From an uncultured Gemella sp. (GTDB taxonomy: Bacteria; Bacillota; Bacilli; Staphylococcales; Gemellaceae), in NCBI GenBank assembly GCA_938038035.1, contig CALHQV010000133.1:1-64000 (forward strand): DNA of 64,000 bases, read 5' to 3'. The position numbers and the translations under genes are program-made. The first letter of the stretch is position 1; each line of letters opens with the position of its first letter. This document shows, piece by piece, positions 24,763 through 34,904 of this stretch. The notes beneath the pieces are model-generated. The model had not been told where the DNA came from and made no database searches. It saw only the letters and a program-made list of their open reading frames with translations.

Positions 24763-26232
24763 TTAATAGCTTACTAGTTCAATTTGACCACTAACCCATT
24801 CAATTAATAAATCAATCATGGTGTTAGAAATCAATGAAGCTGGAGTAGCATTAGGGTTTTTAATTTCTAATTGATTAATACGTTGAATAATGACACCAGC
24901 CATAGTTTCATGGAAGAATAGTTTACAAATAAGTTGAGCAATAACCATTCGTAATGGAGTTTCCAATAAACGTGAACCAGGATAATAAGCATTAAGAAAC
25001 TTATTGATTTCACTACGGTACTCTACAGACAATTTATTGTCTGGGATAAAGCTACGTAAATCAGAAGTCTCTTCACTGTCAATTGTTTCTTGAATCAAGT
25101 TAATGATATTACCTTGAATTGCATCCAAGAGACGAGAAATCTTACGGCTTTTCTCTACACGTACTTCACTTGATAAAATAACAGAACCACGGTCTTTTAG
25201 TTTATCCAAGTTTTCAACAATGCTACTAATAGAACGATAGTGAGCATTATTAGAAGTATTCAGAATACCTACCATTACTTCAATCTTATCTGGAGTTTCC
25301 CATTCATCGTATACTTTACCATAAACGGTAATTTCCTTCTTAGTTGTATCTGGGTTAATACCGTGGATTAGGATTTTACCAGAAATAGCGTTAGCGATTT
25401 GGTTAATGTTAGATTGAATCACACGAGCACAGGCAGAACGGAAGAAGTTACACCATACAGTTAAGTTAACATTATCTAAATTCAATCCTTTAGTAGGTTC
25501 TTTTGCAATTTTATCTACAATCAAGAAACCAACAACACTTAACAGCATATTGCGATAAGACTGAACCAAACCACCTACTTTCTCATTAGAGCTTAGAATT
25601 AATTCATTATAGGCAGTATCGAATAAATCACCTTCAAATGAATTATTCCAGATAGTAGCCAGTTCCATTATACCAGCATTAACATCATCACTGCTAGTAC
25701 GACACATTTCAATTAATTGGTCACGGCTTAAGTTATCAGGGAATGTAGGTTTAAAGCTAGGACCTTTTTGTACACGCTCTACGATAGCGAAACTATTAAT
25801 ATATTGGCCTAATGGACCATATAGGAAGTCAGGAATATCCAATTTCTTAATATTAATTACAGCACCGCGTTGTTCTTTTTCTTTTAAAGTAACTTCTACT
25901 TTATTGTGCAAATCTTCGACAATCGGATTAACCACATTGCGAACAAAGTTTACTTGATTAATAAGAGGTTTAACATAGGTTTTATCCATTTCATCTAGAG
26001 CGACACCTAGTGCAATATTACCACTTAGAGCAAATGGGGTGTTAGCTTTATCAGATATCAAACTCAGACTTTGGTTAATGCTTTCAGTGGAAGCTACAAT
26101 CTCTTCTTCAGGCATACAGTTTTTAAAGATATACTCTAAAGGACTGTTGGTTTGACATTTTAGTTTTTGACGTGGTAGTAAAGAAGCTTTAGCTGTTTGA
26201 GAAGAGAGAGCCAGTAAACGAGTGTTAATCAT
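24763..26232 (-). CDS. Hypothetical protein, 489 aa
   Basis: A mostly helical protein with long amphipathic segments and no catalytic motif I can place. Its ATG overlaps the stop of the 80-aa gene upstream by 4 nt (ATGA). Possibly a virion protein of the head operon. Confidence 0.6.
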   Translation of the reverse strand: MINTRLLALSSQTAKASLLPRQKLKCQTNSPLEYIFKNCMPEEEIVASTESINQSLSLISDKANTPFALSGNIALGVALDEMDKTYVKPLINQVNFVRNVVNPIVEDLHNKVEVTLKEKEQRGAVINIKKLDIPDFLYGPLGQYINSFAIVERVQKGPSFKPTFPDNLSRDQLIEMCRTSSDDVNAGIMELATIWNNSFEGDLFDTAYNELILSSNEKVGGLVQSYRNMLLSVVGFLIVDKIAKEPTKGLNLDNVNLTVWCNFFRSACARVIQSNINQIANAISGKILIHGINPDTTKKEITVYGKVYDEWETPDKIEVMVGILNTSNNAHYRSISSIVENLDKLKDRGSVILSSEVRVEKSRKISRLLDAIQGNIINLIQETIDSEETSDLRSFIPDNKLSVEYRSEINKFLNAYYPGSRLLETPLRMVIAQLICKLFFHETMAGVIIQRINQLEIKNPNATPASLISNTMIDLLIEWVSGQIELVSY

Positions 26233-26471
26233 TTAGATTCTCCTTTAGAAATAATACGACGTTGCAGGTCAGCCAATGCCAACTCTTCAATAACGTCAGT
26301 TGTTAGAACATCGCCATCTTTTTCAGGAAGAGTACCGATGACATTATTAATTACATGCAGTGATAAACGACTCACTAGAAAAGCAGCACTGGCTAAAACC
26401 AATGCGTTTTCTGAATCGACGAGTATTTCTTTATTCATTTTAAATACCTCGAGGTTAGTAAATAAATTCAT
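26229..26471 (-). CDS. Hypothetical protein, 80 aa
   Basis: A small helical protein. The start may be an internal ATG (MNKEILVDSENA, at about 26438) rather than 26471. Overlaps the 489-aa gene by 4 nt. Confidence 0.5.
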   Translation of the reverse strand: MNLFTNLEVFKMNKEILVDSENALVLASAAFLVSRLSLHVINNVIGTLPEKDGDVLTTDVIEELALADLQRRIISKGESK

Positions 26472-26535
26472 TAAACGTTTAATAAGAAGAGAGACTACTC
26501 CCCTAAGGAAGTAGCCCCTCTAGTCACAAATACAG

Positions 26536-26766
26536 CTATTTTTTACTATTAAAGTAGGTATCTGCTACTTTTTTACTCATCTCTACTAACAACATATTTG
26601 TCATACCCATTAGGAACGGACTATTGACGATCCTATTGTAAACGCTGTTGCTACCAAAGATAGCATCAAGTTCCATACCCATAGAACCATCCTTATTAAC
26701 AAGACGTGGCGGCTCATCGTATACATAACCCACAGTAGCCTTGAGCTGGGCTGCATAGACCAGTTT
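26536..26766 (-). CDS. RNA polymerase beta, exon 3 (76 aa)
   Basis: Begins KLVYAAQLKATVGYVYDEPP after splicing. Joined to exon 2 it rebuilds VGDKLVYAAQLKATVG, aligning without gaps with VGDKMAGRHGNKGVIS of bacterial beta; the block DGSMGMELDAIFGSNSVYNR matches the [20 protein letters not shown] segment. The stop is at 26536, so the conserved C-terminal clamp is absent here and is encoded separately at 63374. The ORF read alone would need a TTG start at 26778 inside the intron, with no ribosome site. Confidence 0.8.
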   Translation of the reverse strand, partial: KLVYAAQLKATVGYVYDEPPRLVNKDGSMGMELDAIFGSNSVYNRIVNSPFLMGMTNMLLVEMSKKVADTYFNSKK

Positions 26767-27139
26767 CCATATTTTCAATAAGAGTCGTTAGCTCTTACCC
26801 GTGTGTATTACACACTGCTTACACTTTCATGTAAGAGAAGACTATATCTTTTCCCTATAACAATAACTACCAATTATAGGGAAGTCCCCGTTTTCATTCA
26901 CTTGAACGTACACCGTGGCAAGCGGTTAGTCGTTGAACTTTCAACATATGTTAATTAAACACTTAGCTGCTTAGCTGCTGATTACCCAATTCTATTTATT
27001 TTCATACCCTCACGCTTATTATTTCTAATTACGTTGTGGTTAAATAGACTCTAAGGGACTTCCAGCAATTAGAGGACATTCGACTAGATATTACTACCTA
27101 GAAGGACAAGTTAACTCACTTTATTTAAAGTTAACATTT
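26767..27139 (-). other. Group I intron 2 in beta, 373 nt, no ORF
   Basis: 5' exon ends GGCGAT (U at the splice site), 3' end is G at 26767. R element GTTCAACGACTAACC (26924-26938) and S element AAGATATAGTCTTC (26837-26850) form P7 GACTA/TAGTC. Upstream, CTAATTGCTGGAAGTCCC is P/Q-like. Splicing changes an in-frame GAT-AAA-TGT-TAA stop into GAT-AAA-CTG, restoring GDKL. Confidence 0.85.
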
Positions 27140-28051
27140 ATCGCCTACACTGATACCTTGATTACTGCTGATGGTAAATACAATTACAGCAGTGTCTACA
27201 AGCAATGGATTACCATCTACACGATAAGTATCGTCTACTTCACCGGTATATGGTTTTTTACCTAAAGCTTTTTGTAAAGCAACCAATTTATTATCAGAAG
27301 CATTAGCTATTTTCATTAGTGATTCAGACATGTCTTCTTTATCACCATTATAGAATACTTCTACTTTATCAATAACACCATTAATGCTACTTTTAGGTGC
27401 TGACTTACTTAAGTTTCTTAGTAAATCAATACTGTTTTCATCAAACAAATTACCATCATGAGTAATACTGTCTTCAATGTAACATAGTGGGTCATCAATC
27501 TTAACTACGGTACCAGGTTTAGCCAGTCTATGGATACTTTGGTCAAAGTTTACAACTACTTCTTTTTTAACTACAGTTTTTACACGGGTATTTTCACCAA
27601 AGTTACGAGTAATAGCTGTAGAGTCTTCAAAAGTATATGGATGCTCAATCAATGCCACTTTACCTAATACACCAGTTTTCATAGCCAGTTTACCAGGCTT
27701 CATCGAATCAGGTGTAAAGAAGTCAGAGTTATACGCTATCGCATCACCTTTCTTAACTTTATCACTTTTCTTCAAATGAGTAGTAATATCGTGAGCAGTA
27801 TTGAAACCACCACTAGAACCATAACGTCTACCGATTTCTACTTGTTTCGTACTACCGTCTTTATAAGTAACGGTGATTGCAAAATCATTAACATCGGTGA
27901 CGACACCATCTTGTTCAGCAGTAGAAGCGTACATATCACTACAACGCTCTACTAGTTTTTCATCATAACCAGTACGCAAAGGCATTACTTGACCATTAGA
28001 TGAAGATAAGCTGTGGGATAGCTGAATGTTAATAAAATTCACGCGTTTTGG
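27140..28051 (-). CDS. RNA polymerase beta, exon 2 (304 aa)
   Basis: Starts PKRVNFINIQLSHSLSSSNG, which continues exon 1 DMDD into the HDDANRALMGSNMQRQAV-like block, followed by MPLRTGYDEKLVERC like PTL...GTGME. Further on, LIEHPYTFEDSTAITRNFGE resembles the YNFEDSILIS region of beta that positions nucleotides. Ends at VGD. An apparent start inside the intron (MKHKMFHMLLSF) is artefactual. Confidence 0.85.
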
Positions 28052-29780
28052 CCTACATATGAACGAAAGGAGCATGTGAAACATTTTATGTTTCATGCTT
28101 AATCGTTTCTTAAGTTAGACTATATCATACCGCAGGTTGGTTAGACCTACGGCCCGTCAGCTTGGGAGAGCCTACATATTGTAAACTCTCCTACTCTACT
28201 CACTTCCACTTATTAGCCCTTATTTACTAATAAGTGTGTTTTCGATAGTCGTTGAACCTTATTCTATTTTATATTCTGAAATAGTAACGAATATAGAGTT
28301 TTCTCGACTATGGTACTCATTAAACACTCGACCATTCTTCTTAACGTTAAGTTTTAGTTTAATTCTACCAAAGTATAAATCTTTTTCGTTATAACCAGGA
28401 AGTTGTGTTAACTCTCGAGTGAAAACATCGATATTCTTCCAGTAATCAGGAAGTCTATCAGTATCCATTTGGTGGAATAGATGTCTTAGTTTTCTACGGA
28501 TAACACTATTTACCCTAGTTTTTGGTGTTTTTTCAAAAATAGAATCTTGGCTGCGGATTTTCTCTATTACTTTGCTTTTTACCGTCTCAGCTTGATTAGA
28601 GCTGCCCCCAAGTATATCGCTACCCTGGGTTGGTACAAAGTACTTAGCGAGAGGTCCCCGCAATTCAAACGGTTTAAGGACGACCCAATCGTGGTAGTAA
28701 ATCCAGTTATAATCATCTGCATTAGTACGATTCTTACACCGATAAGATACAGTTGTTTTACCACAATTAAAGAATCTACCTGCATCATGTACCGATAAGA
28801 AAAACATGATATCGTCGTCATTGTAAACAAATACAGGTCTGATATCTTTATTCTTAGCAATAAGTTCAAGCATCGGGTCCACCACTAATCTCCAAGGATT
28901 AGGATTGTCACGATACTTTACGAGGCACATGTTTGGCGTGAATGGTTGTTCTTCTTTAGACAACCAAACCGATAATGTGGATACACCTAAGTTTAAAAAC
29001 TTAGCTGCTTCTGTTAGTGTGTCAAATTCGTACTCTAAAGAGGTTGAAAGGTCTTTAACAGATATAGGTTTTTCTTTTCCATTTAAGAAAATAAGATTGT
29101 CATCAGGAAACTCTTGGTCAGGGTGACAGTATTGCCAGCCTTCAGGAAAAACAGTATTCGGACTGTCTAATCTATCGGTTCTCTTAATTAAATCTTTGGA
29201 AAGACCGATATGTCTTTCGCAAGCATTGCAACTTTTAAATAAGATAATCTCTTTAGTTTCCCAATTTCTAGCTTTTACAGGAGTGTACTTGTTAATATAC
29301 CCGCCTTTGATGAAAGCTCTTCTTATGTTTTCCTGGTTAGTGACTAATTCTAAATTCTCAAGTCGGTTATCAGTTTTGTTTCCATTGATATGGTCAGTAA
29401 CTTTATCTTTAGGCCATTTATCAGACTCTAGAATATAAGTTTTAACTACTAGCCGGTGTACTTGAAAAGTTTTCTGTATACCGTACTCTACTACTAACCG
29501 CACGAAAAGATAGCCATTAGCTGATTTAGCAGGCTTTATTAGTTTTGGATAACCTCTTACTAAAGATAAGACATCTCCAGTTTTACTAATGAAATATTTC
29601 CCATTAAATCCAGGAACTTCTTTAAATGAAGTATTATTAAATTGCATTGTTTTTAACATTTGTATTACCTTAAAAGTGTTGTATCAAATGTTAGCAATGC
29701 TTAAAATAATTTTTATTGTACAAATAGTACAAGTCTCTATAACTGTTTTTAGTTTATATAAACTAGATTTACTTAAATCA
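28052..29780 (-). other. Group I intron 1 in beta, 1729 nt, with HNH ORF
   Basis: The 5' exon ends GACGAT with U at the site; the intron starts TGATTTAAG and ends GTAGG. R element GGTTCAACGACTATCG (28243-28258) abuts the endonuclease stop codon, placing the ORF in a peripheral loop before P7, as in the T4 td intron. S element GATATAGTCTAAC pairs as GACTA/TAGTC. A P9 hairpin AGCATGAAACAT/ATGTTTcACATGCT precedes the 3' site. Confidence 0.88.
28259..29659 (-). CDS. HNH homing endonuclease with NUMOD4 domain (intron 1)
   Basis: A 466-residue intron-borne endonuclease that would cut intronless beta genes and drive intron spread. NUMOD4-like start FKEVPGFNGKYFISKTGDV (about 12-30), then HNH: VHRLVVKTYIL...DHINGNKTDNRLENLELVTN (about 77-118) with the His-Asn-Asn series. 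Further DNA-binding repeats of NUMOD1 type (LTEAAKFLNLGVSTLSVWLS; VHDAGRFFNCGKTTVSYRC) follow. Longer than usual (most are 170-300 aa). No strong ribosome site is seen. Confidence 0.9.
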   Translation of the reverse strand: MLKTMQFNNTSFKEVPGFNGKYFISKTGDVLSLVRGYPKLIKPAKSANGYLFVRLVVEYGIQKTFQVHRLVVKTYILESDKWPKDKVTDHINGNKTDNRLENLELVTNQENIRRAFIKGGYINKYTPVKARNWETKEIILFKSCNACERHIGLSKDLIKRTDRLDSPNTVFPEGWQYCHPDQEFPDDNLIFLNGKEKPISVKDLSTSLEYEFDTLTEAAKFLNLGVSTLSVWLSKEEQPFTPNMCLVKYRDNPNPWRLVVDPMLELIAKNKDIRPVFVYNDDDIMFFLSVHDAGRFFNCGKTTVSYRCKNRTNADDYNWIYYHDWVVLKPFELRGPLAKYFVPTQGSDILGGSSNQAETVKSKVIEKIRSQDSIFEKTPKTRVNSVIRRKLRHLFHQMDTDRLPDYWKNIDVFTRELTQLPGYNEKDLYFGRIKLKLNVKKNGRVFNEYHSRENSIFVTISEYKIE

Positions 29781-32700
29781 ATCGTCCATATCAGAACAAG
29801 GATACATCAATGCTGATGTAGAGAATACATTTTCAGGTTTTAAATCCTTATTCACTTCTTCAGTACCAGAATTTTCTGGTAAACCGTATAATGATTTAAA
29901 CTTAGGATTAGCAGACATGTAAGTGGTTACACCAGCATCACTACTGTCAACACTAGCTTCCGAAATAATACCTATAGAAGTCTTGTGGTGAATACGTGTA
30001 CGTTTAACCATACTTTTCTTACCACGACCACCATTACCACTAAATGTCGTTACTTCTTGTTGTTTTAAATCTTGAATTGGATTTAAGTTCTCTACAGTCT
30101 GTTTAGATGTATCTTTTAAGATAGACATCCATACTGCTTCTGGGTTAAGTTCAATTGGGTAGTTTGCTTTAATACCGTGCCTATTGTGTTCACGTAACGA
30201 ATTAACAATGGCTTTATATACTTCACCAGCCATTCTTTCATAACCGGCAATACGTTGACCAGTCATGTCTACTTCATCAGCATGATAGCGAGTTAATAAC
30301 AATTCAACAGAACGAATTAATAAACCAGTAAAATCAGTAGGCTCATTCATTTCAATCAAAATACGTTCAGTAATCGGGTCTACAAACATGTTGTTGTATA
30401 AATCAATTTCCTTAACATATCGTCCTGGAATTTTAATAGACTCTAATAGATTAAAATAGATTTCTTTTCTATCTAATAGGGTTATTGCAGTATCACTGGT
30501 ATCGCACTTACTTAAACCAGATAAGATTAATGAAGCCATTCTATCTTTACGAGATAATACTAAAGAGAAATCAGAAAACTTAATCATGTACTCGTGACTT
30601 TCTAATTTAACACGTGTACCTGTTTTGACTGTTTTATAGTATTTTGGTTTTAAAGCAGCAATCAGTTTAGTTAGACCAAGTTTATAACCCAATACTAAAC
30701 CAATTGGCAAAGGCTTACCCATGATATCGATGGTAACTGATTCCACAGGTGCTTTAGATGAATCAATACCACACATGGATTCAATATCACCTAACTCATT
30801 TACTTCATTACCAATAACAGAATAGAAAATACCGTCTTCATTGACACCTAAGCCAAATTTACCTTTATAACTACCAGCAAAGAATAATCCTTTAGATTCT
30901 ACACTTCTAACTAAGTCATTACCAAAACGTTCATTGGCTTTGTGATAATCAAAATAGATAAAAGCGTCTTTTGTAGTGACTGCTCTAAAGTGCATGGATA
31001 ATAAAGAGTAAATATCTGGAGCTTTTACATTATTATCAAATACATTACCACTGCGTGTTTCTTTTACTGAATCTAATTCTGGATTAAATGCTATAGCGCG
31101 TATTTGTCCAATTAACCATTTCTCGTAATTAAACTGACGAGTAGTATCACGTTTAGCAAATGTTTTACCAAAGTAAGAAGTAAGCGCTACAGTACTATCA
31201 TTTATCTTACGAAGGGGCAAGTCCCGCCTGGCCGATCTCAATATGTAATCTACGCCTGAAATCTTAAATTTACCATCGCTGTTTACTCTAGGTAGTTTAA
31301 CACGAATGGTAGATTGCTCACCTTCGATGGGTTTAATCTTCATGGAGTATACATCGTAACCACCCATGATGTTTTCATGAGTTTGCTTACGTATATCGTG
31401 TACAATCGCACCACCACCTTGAATACCTACCATCATTGCTGCTACATCTCGTTCCAAGTGTTTCTCAATGTAGCGTTTACCCATGACATTTAAAGTAGAA
31501 ACTTCTTTATCTTCATTTGAAATTTCTAATTCTTCAGGTTTAGTATTAACCATTTCACCGACGGTCATTTTACTGTCATTGGTTAATTTCAAATTACGAT
31601 ACTTACCAATAGATTTACGAATACCATCGTATTTAGATACTGTCATGTTTTGGTTTTTAGCAATATAATCTAAAGCAGCTTTGGCTTTCTCTTCAGCTGT
31701 TTTTGTTTCTTTAGGTTTAGTTACTAAAACAGGAATTTCTTCAATAGGTAATTTAGATACATTAAGTATATCAGACACATCTAAATTAGTATCAATTCTA
31801 TCGTTAAATTCTTCTTCTTGTTCAGTAGGGATAGAAACTACACGACTAATATTAATGTTGTTTTTCTTCTCTTGCTCTTTAGAATCAAGAGACTCAGAAT
31901 AATCAACATCGTCTTCTTCGTCGATAATATCACCAATAATATCTAAGTCTTTTTGAACAGTTAAATCAGCAGAATCATCTGTAATAATGTTTTCACTAAT
32001 ATCCAGATTATCTTCTTCCTGTCCTTCTACTTCTACTTCATCTGCGTTATCAGTTGTATCATCTTCATCATCTACATCTACTGGTTTTTCATTTACCTTA
32101 GTATTAGTAAGTGATTTACTTTGTTTATCTTTATTAGATTCGTCATCAGAACCTTTAAAGTCTTCTGTTTCTTTAGCTTCTTGTTCTACTACTTCTTCTT
32201 CAGTTAATTCAATTAAACTAGAATCTACAGAAGCTTTGTTTAACTGAATAAGCATTTTAACAAAGTTTTTAGACATATTGGTTGGGTCTAGTTTACCTGA
32301 CTTGTTTTCATCAGATTTACGCCATCTGTCTAATTGACCTAAAGAATAATAAGTAAAGACATTATTGCTAATAAAGACAATATTAATCTTATCTAAGATT
32401 TTTAAAGGAATGTTTTTAAAGATAGACTTATTACGATTTAAACCTAACCATTTCCACAATTCGAAAATAATCAGTTTCTCTAGTGTATTGAAACGAGTAA
32501 AGAACATATTGGTTACAGTATTTGCAGCCATCTTCATCTCAGATACTTTTGGTAAGTCTTTTAAATCAGGTACATTTAAGAAAATAAACTGATTATAATA
32601 ATCACCATGAGCATCGTAAATGTCTTTCATCCCTTTAATAAAAGTATTAATAATATTAGTATTCTTATAATAAGGAATACGAATCTCATTACCTAAGTAT

Positions 32701-33089
32701 TTATACCTTTTATCGCAAATAGCATAGTTTAAAATAACAGGCACTAAAGGATTTGGTTTTACTTTACTTAAGTCGTAACAAGGAATAAATTTGTGATTCT
32801 GTTTAATGTATTTACGAATAACTTCCAAAGGCATAAACGCACGTACATTCATGTTACCTAAACGCGTAATTAAGTCTTGGTAAAAATAAATAGGAATACG
32901 CTGTACAGTTTGCTCAAACATAGGGTTAGTTTTGCTTGGCCCTACATCATCACTGGTGCTACCAAAGTAATGAAAAGCATTTTGTTTCGGTAAGATAAAT
33001 TTAGATAAATTAAAAATCCTAGGAGCTTGTAACTTATCTACAGTTCGATTACCGAATTTAAGATAAAAGTTATTGTAGTTTATTCTCAT
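29781..33089 (-). CDS. RNA polymerase beta, exon 1 (1103 aa)
   Basis: N-terminal three quarters of the phage beta subunit. The start overlaps the beta-prime stop (ATGA). Residues about 296-410 are a strongly acidic, low-complexity insertion absent from cellular beta. The C-terminal part contains VTTYMSANPKFKSLYGLPEN and ENVFSTSALMYPCSDMDD, the latter matching SASLIPFLEHDDANR. With exons 2 and 3 the spliced protein is about 1483 residues. The rpoB-like assignment rests on these ordered blocks around the exon joints. Confidence 0.85.
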
Positions 33090-33271
33090 TTCACACTTTC
33101 CTCAAAAGTACCAAGATTATGGCAAACAAAGTTAATCGTGTCAAAACCCAGTGGATAACGAATCTTTCCGTCACTCCCAACGTAGGCTTTTTTAGTTTTC
33201 TTATACTGTTTAATCTCATTTTTAGATTCCTCAGTAAATGAACAAATAAGGTTATTCATGTCCCCATCATT
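33086..33271 (-). CDS. RNA polymerase beta-prime N-part, exon 2 (61 aa)
   Basis: The frame DGDMNNLICSFTEESKNEIK runs to a stop overlapping the beta ATG. DGDMNN corresponds to the second half of NADFDGDQM, so this exon carries catalytic Asp residues. The exact first codon is uncertain: AAT at 33271 gives D-N-D-G-D when joined to exon 1. No start codon with a ribosome site precedes it in the window of the intron end, supporting splicing. Confidence 0.75.
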   Translation of the reverse strand, partial: NDGDMNNLICSFTEESKNEIKQYKKTKKAYVGSDGKIRYPLGFDTINFVCHNLGTFEESVK

Positions 33272-34904
33272 CGACTAGGAGACTAATAGTTGGACCATAT
33301 CATCATCTTCAACATTACTTGCTAAGACTCCAAAGTAACTGCAAAGCTACTAAGAAGGATACATAGAGGATTTGTATTTTATTACAAAGCCACTGTACCT
33401 GCCCCCCATTTCACGATACTTAATAAATTAAGTACAATTACGTCTTTCGACTGGCCTCTGAACGTTCACCCTTAATGTTAAGGGCGCTTCGCTGCGGATT
33501 GCTGTGTTGACTAATCTCTTTTACTATACCTTAATTAGTTAGATTAAGCCCTATAGTGTATTACTACCTATAGTTAGTGTATTAGTCTTTTTACAGTGTT
33601 CCCGTCAATTAGAGGGGTTTGCTATTCTCTTATTTCTAAGAGAAGCGGACAATGAATTTAAATTTAGATACTATACTAGTATTAAAATGTTAATCGCACA
33701 TATGTTTACCATTATCGATGTCTTTTTCCACAATGATATATTTATCTTCCCACTTAAAAGGTGGTCTACGCAATCGATACTTCCACGTACCTTTACCAGT
33801 ACCAAGTGCTTTTGCTAAATCATTAAGACAATTGTATGTTATCACTTCACCAGTCTTTTTGATAGTAACTTTCAATGGGTAGTTAATAATAGGTCTTCTG
33901 TTATTGTATTTAACTTCAGGCCAACCTTCGTTAAAGTTAAAATCACTTTTTAGCATATAAGCACAACTATCTGGATATCTAACCGTACCTCTAGATAATA
34001 ATCTAATCTCACCAACACCTTTAGCTAAATTTAACTGTCTTTCCATTTCTCTAATACTAAAGTATTCTTTAATTTCCTTAGTATCGCAGTTATAAACTAA
34101 AATAGGTTGTTGTACTATAGTTAGATATTGTTTAGTAGTCTGTAGATTATTTTCTCTACGACTTTGCCATCTCAGGTTAGATAAATCGTTATTCTGTGGA
34201 TTACAGTCTAAGTGGCTAACGTCTAATTCAAAAAAGTTATTAGGCATTGGTAAATAAGCATAAGCTAAAATCCTATGTTGGCTTTGGCTAATCATTTCTT
34301 GCTTATAGTCTATAAATAAACTACAGTTACGATAATGAAGTTTAACCCTTTTAGCTTTATAATAACCAATCTTAACTATTTTACCATCACTTATCTTCTT
34401 AATCACACCTTTTCTATTAATCTTGTATCTGGTAAATCCAGGTATTAATCTAAATCCATCTTCATCGTCTTTAATGTTGGTGTTATTCCAACTAAGATTA
34501 TACGGATGTAGACTACCTTTATCACCGTTGATATAAATTATATCCCAATCCATTATCTCCCAAAAGAAATCAGGATTACCATTTTTAAATACAAAATTAA
34601 TAATATTAGCTATTCTTACTTCTTTGCCTTTAATATTTACAAAGAATTCACCTTCTTTTTCAAAAGGCAATACTTGTTTAACTTTAGGCAGTATGGCTTT
34701 TTCAACATGGAAAATATCGCCTTGGATGTTTACTGTATAATAGTCCTTATCTGTTTCCAGAAAGATATCGTCAGTTTTATCATTGTGTCTTCTTAACATT
34801 TTAATTACCTATCTATAAAAGTTATTCAAAAACTTGAATTTAATTCATAAATAGGTGGACAATACCATTAACGGTATTTATATCTAAATTTATCTCGTAG
34901 GCTC
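33272..34904 (-). other. Group I intron in the beta-prime active-site codons, about 1633 nt
   Basis: R element GTTCAGAGGCCAGTCG (33448-33463) and S element GATATGGTCC (33292-33301) form P7 GGCCA/TGGTC, a double compensatory change relative to GACTA/TAGTC in the other three introns. CTAATTGACGGGAACA is P/Q-like; hairpin ATACC/GGTAT near the 5' end fits P2. The intron ends in G at 33272. The 5' boundary is not certain because exon 1 would end in C, not the usual U; P1 could use GGCGGAC with GTCCACC. Confidence 0.75.
33690..34799 (-). CDS. HNH homing endonuclease (beta-prime intron)
   Basis: A 369-residue endonuclease. HNH-type core HRILAYAYLPMP...DVSHLDCNPQNNDLSNLRWQSRRENN (about 175-220), with His-Asn-Asn spacing typical of NUMOD/HNH intron enzymes; GFTRYKINRKGVIKKISDG (about 120) resembles NUMOD4. 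It sits about 105 nt from the 5' end of the intron, before the core, unlike the beta intron 1 enzyme, so the two insertions were probably independent. Confidence 0.85.
   Translation of the reverse strand: MLRRHNDKTDDIFLETDKDYYTVNIQGDIFHVEKAILPKVKQVLPFEKEGEFFVNIKGKEVRIANIINFVFKNGNPDFFWEIMDWDIIYINGDKGSLHPYNLSWNNTNIKDDEDGFRLIPGFTRYKINRKGVIKKISDGKIVKIGYYKAKRVKLHYRNCSLFIDYKQEMISQSQHRILAYAYLPMPNNFFELDVSHLDCNPQNNDLSNLRWQSRRENNLQTTKQYLTIVQQPILVYNCDTKEIKEYFSIREMERQLNLAKGVGEIRLLSRGTVRYPDSCAYMLKSDFNFNEGWPEVKYNNRRPIINYPLKVTIKKTGEVITYNCLNDLAKALGTGKGTWKYRLRRPPFKWEDKYIIVEKDIDNGKHMCD

Noticed and set aside
26491..26525. A hairpin between the 80-aa gene and beta exon 3
   Set aside because: GACTA/TAGTC and CTACT/AGTAG pairings compete and are short; too weak to call a terminator.
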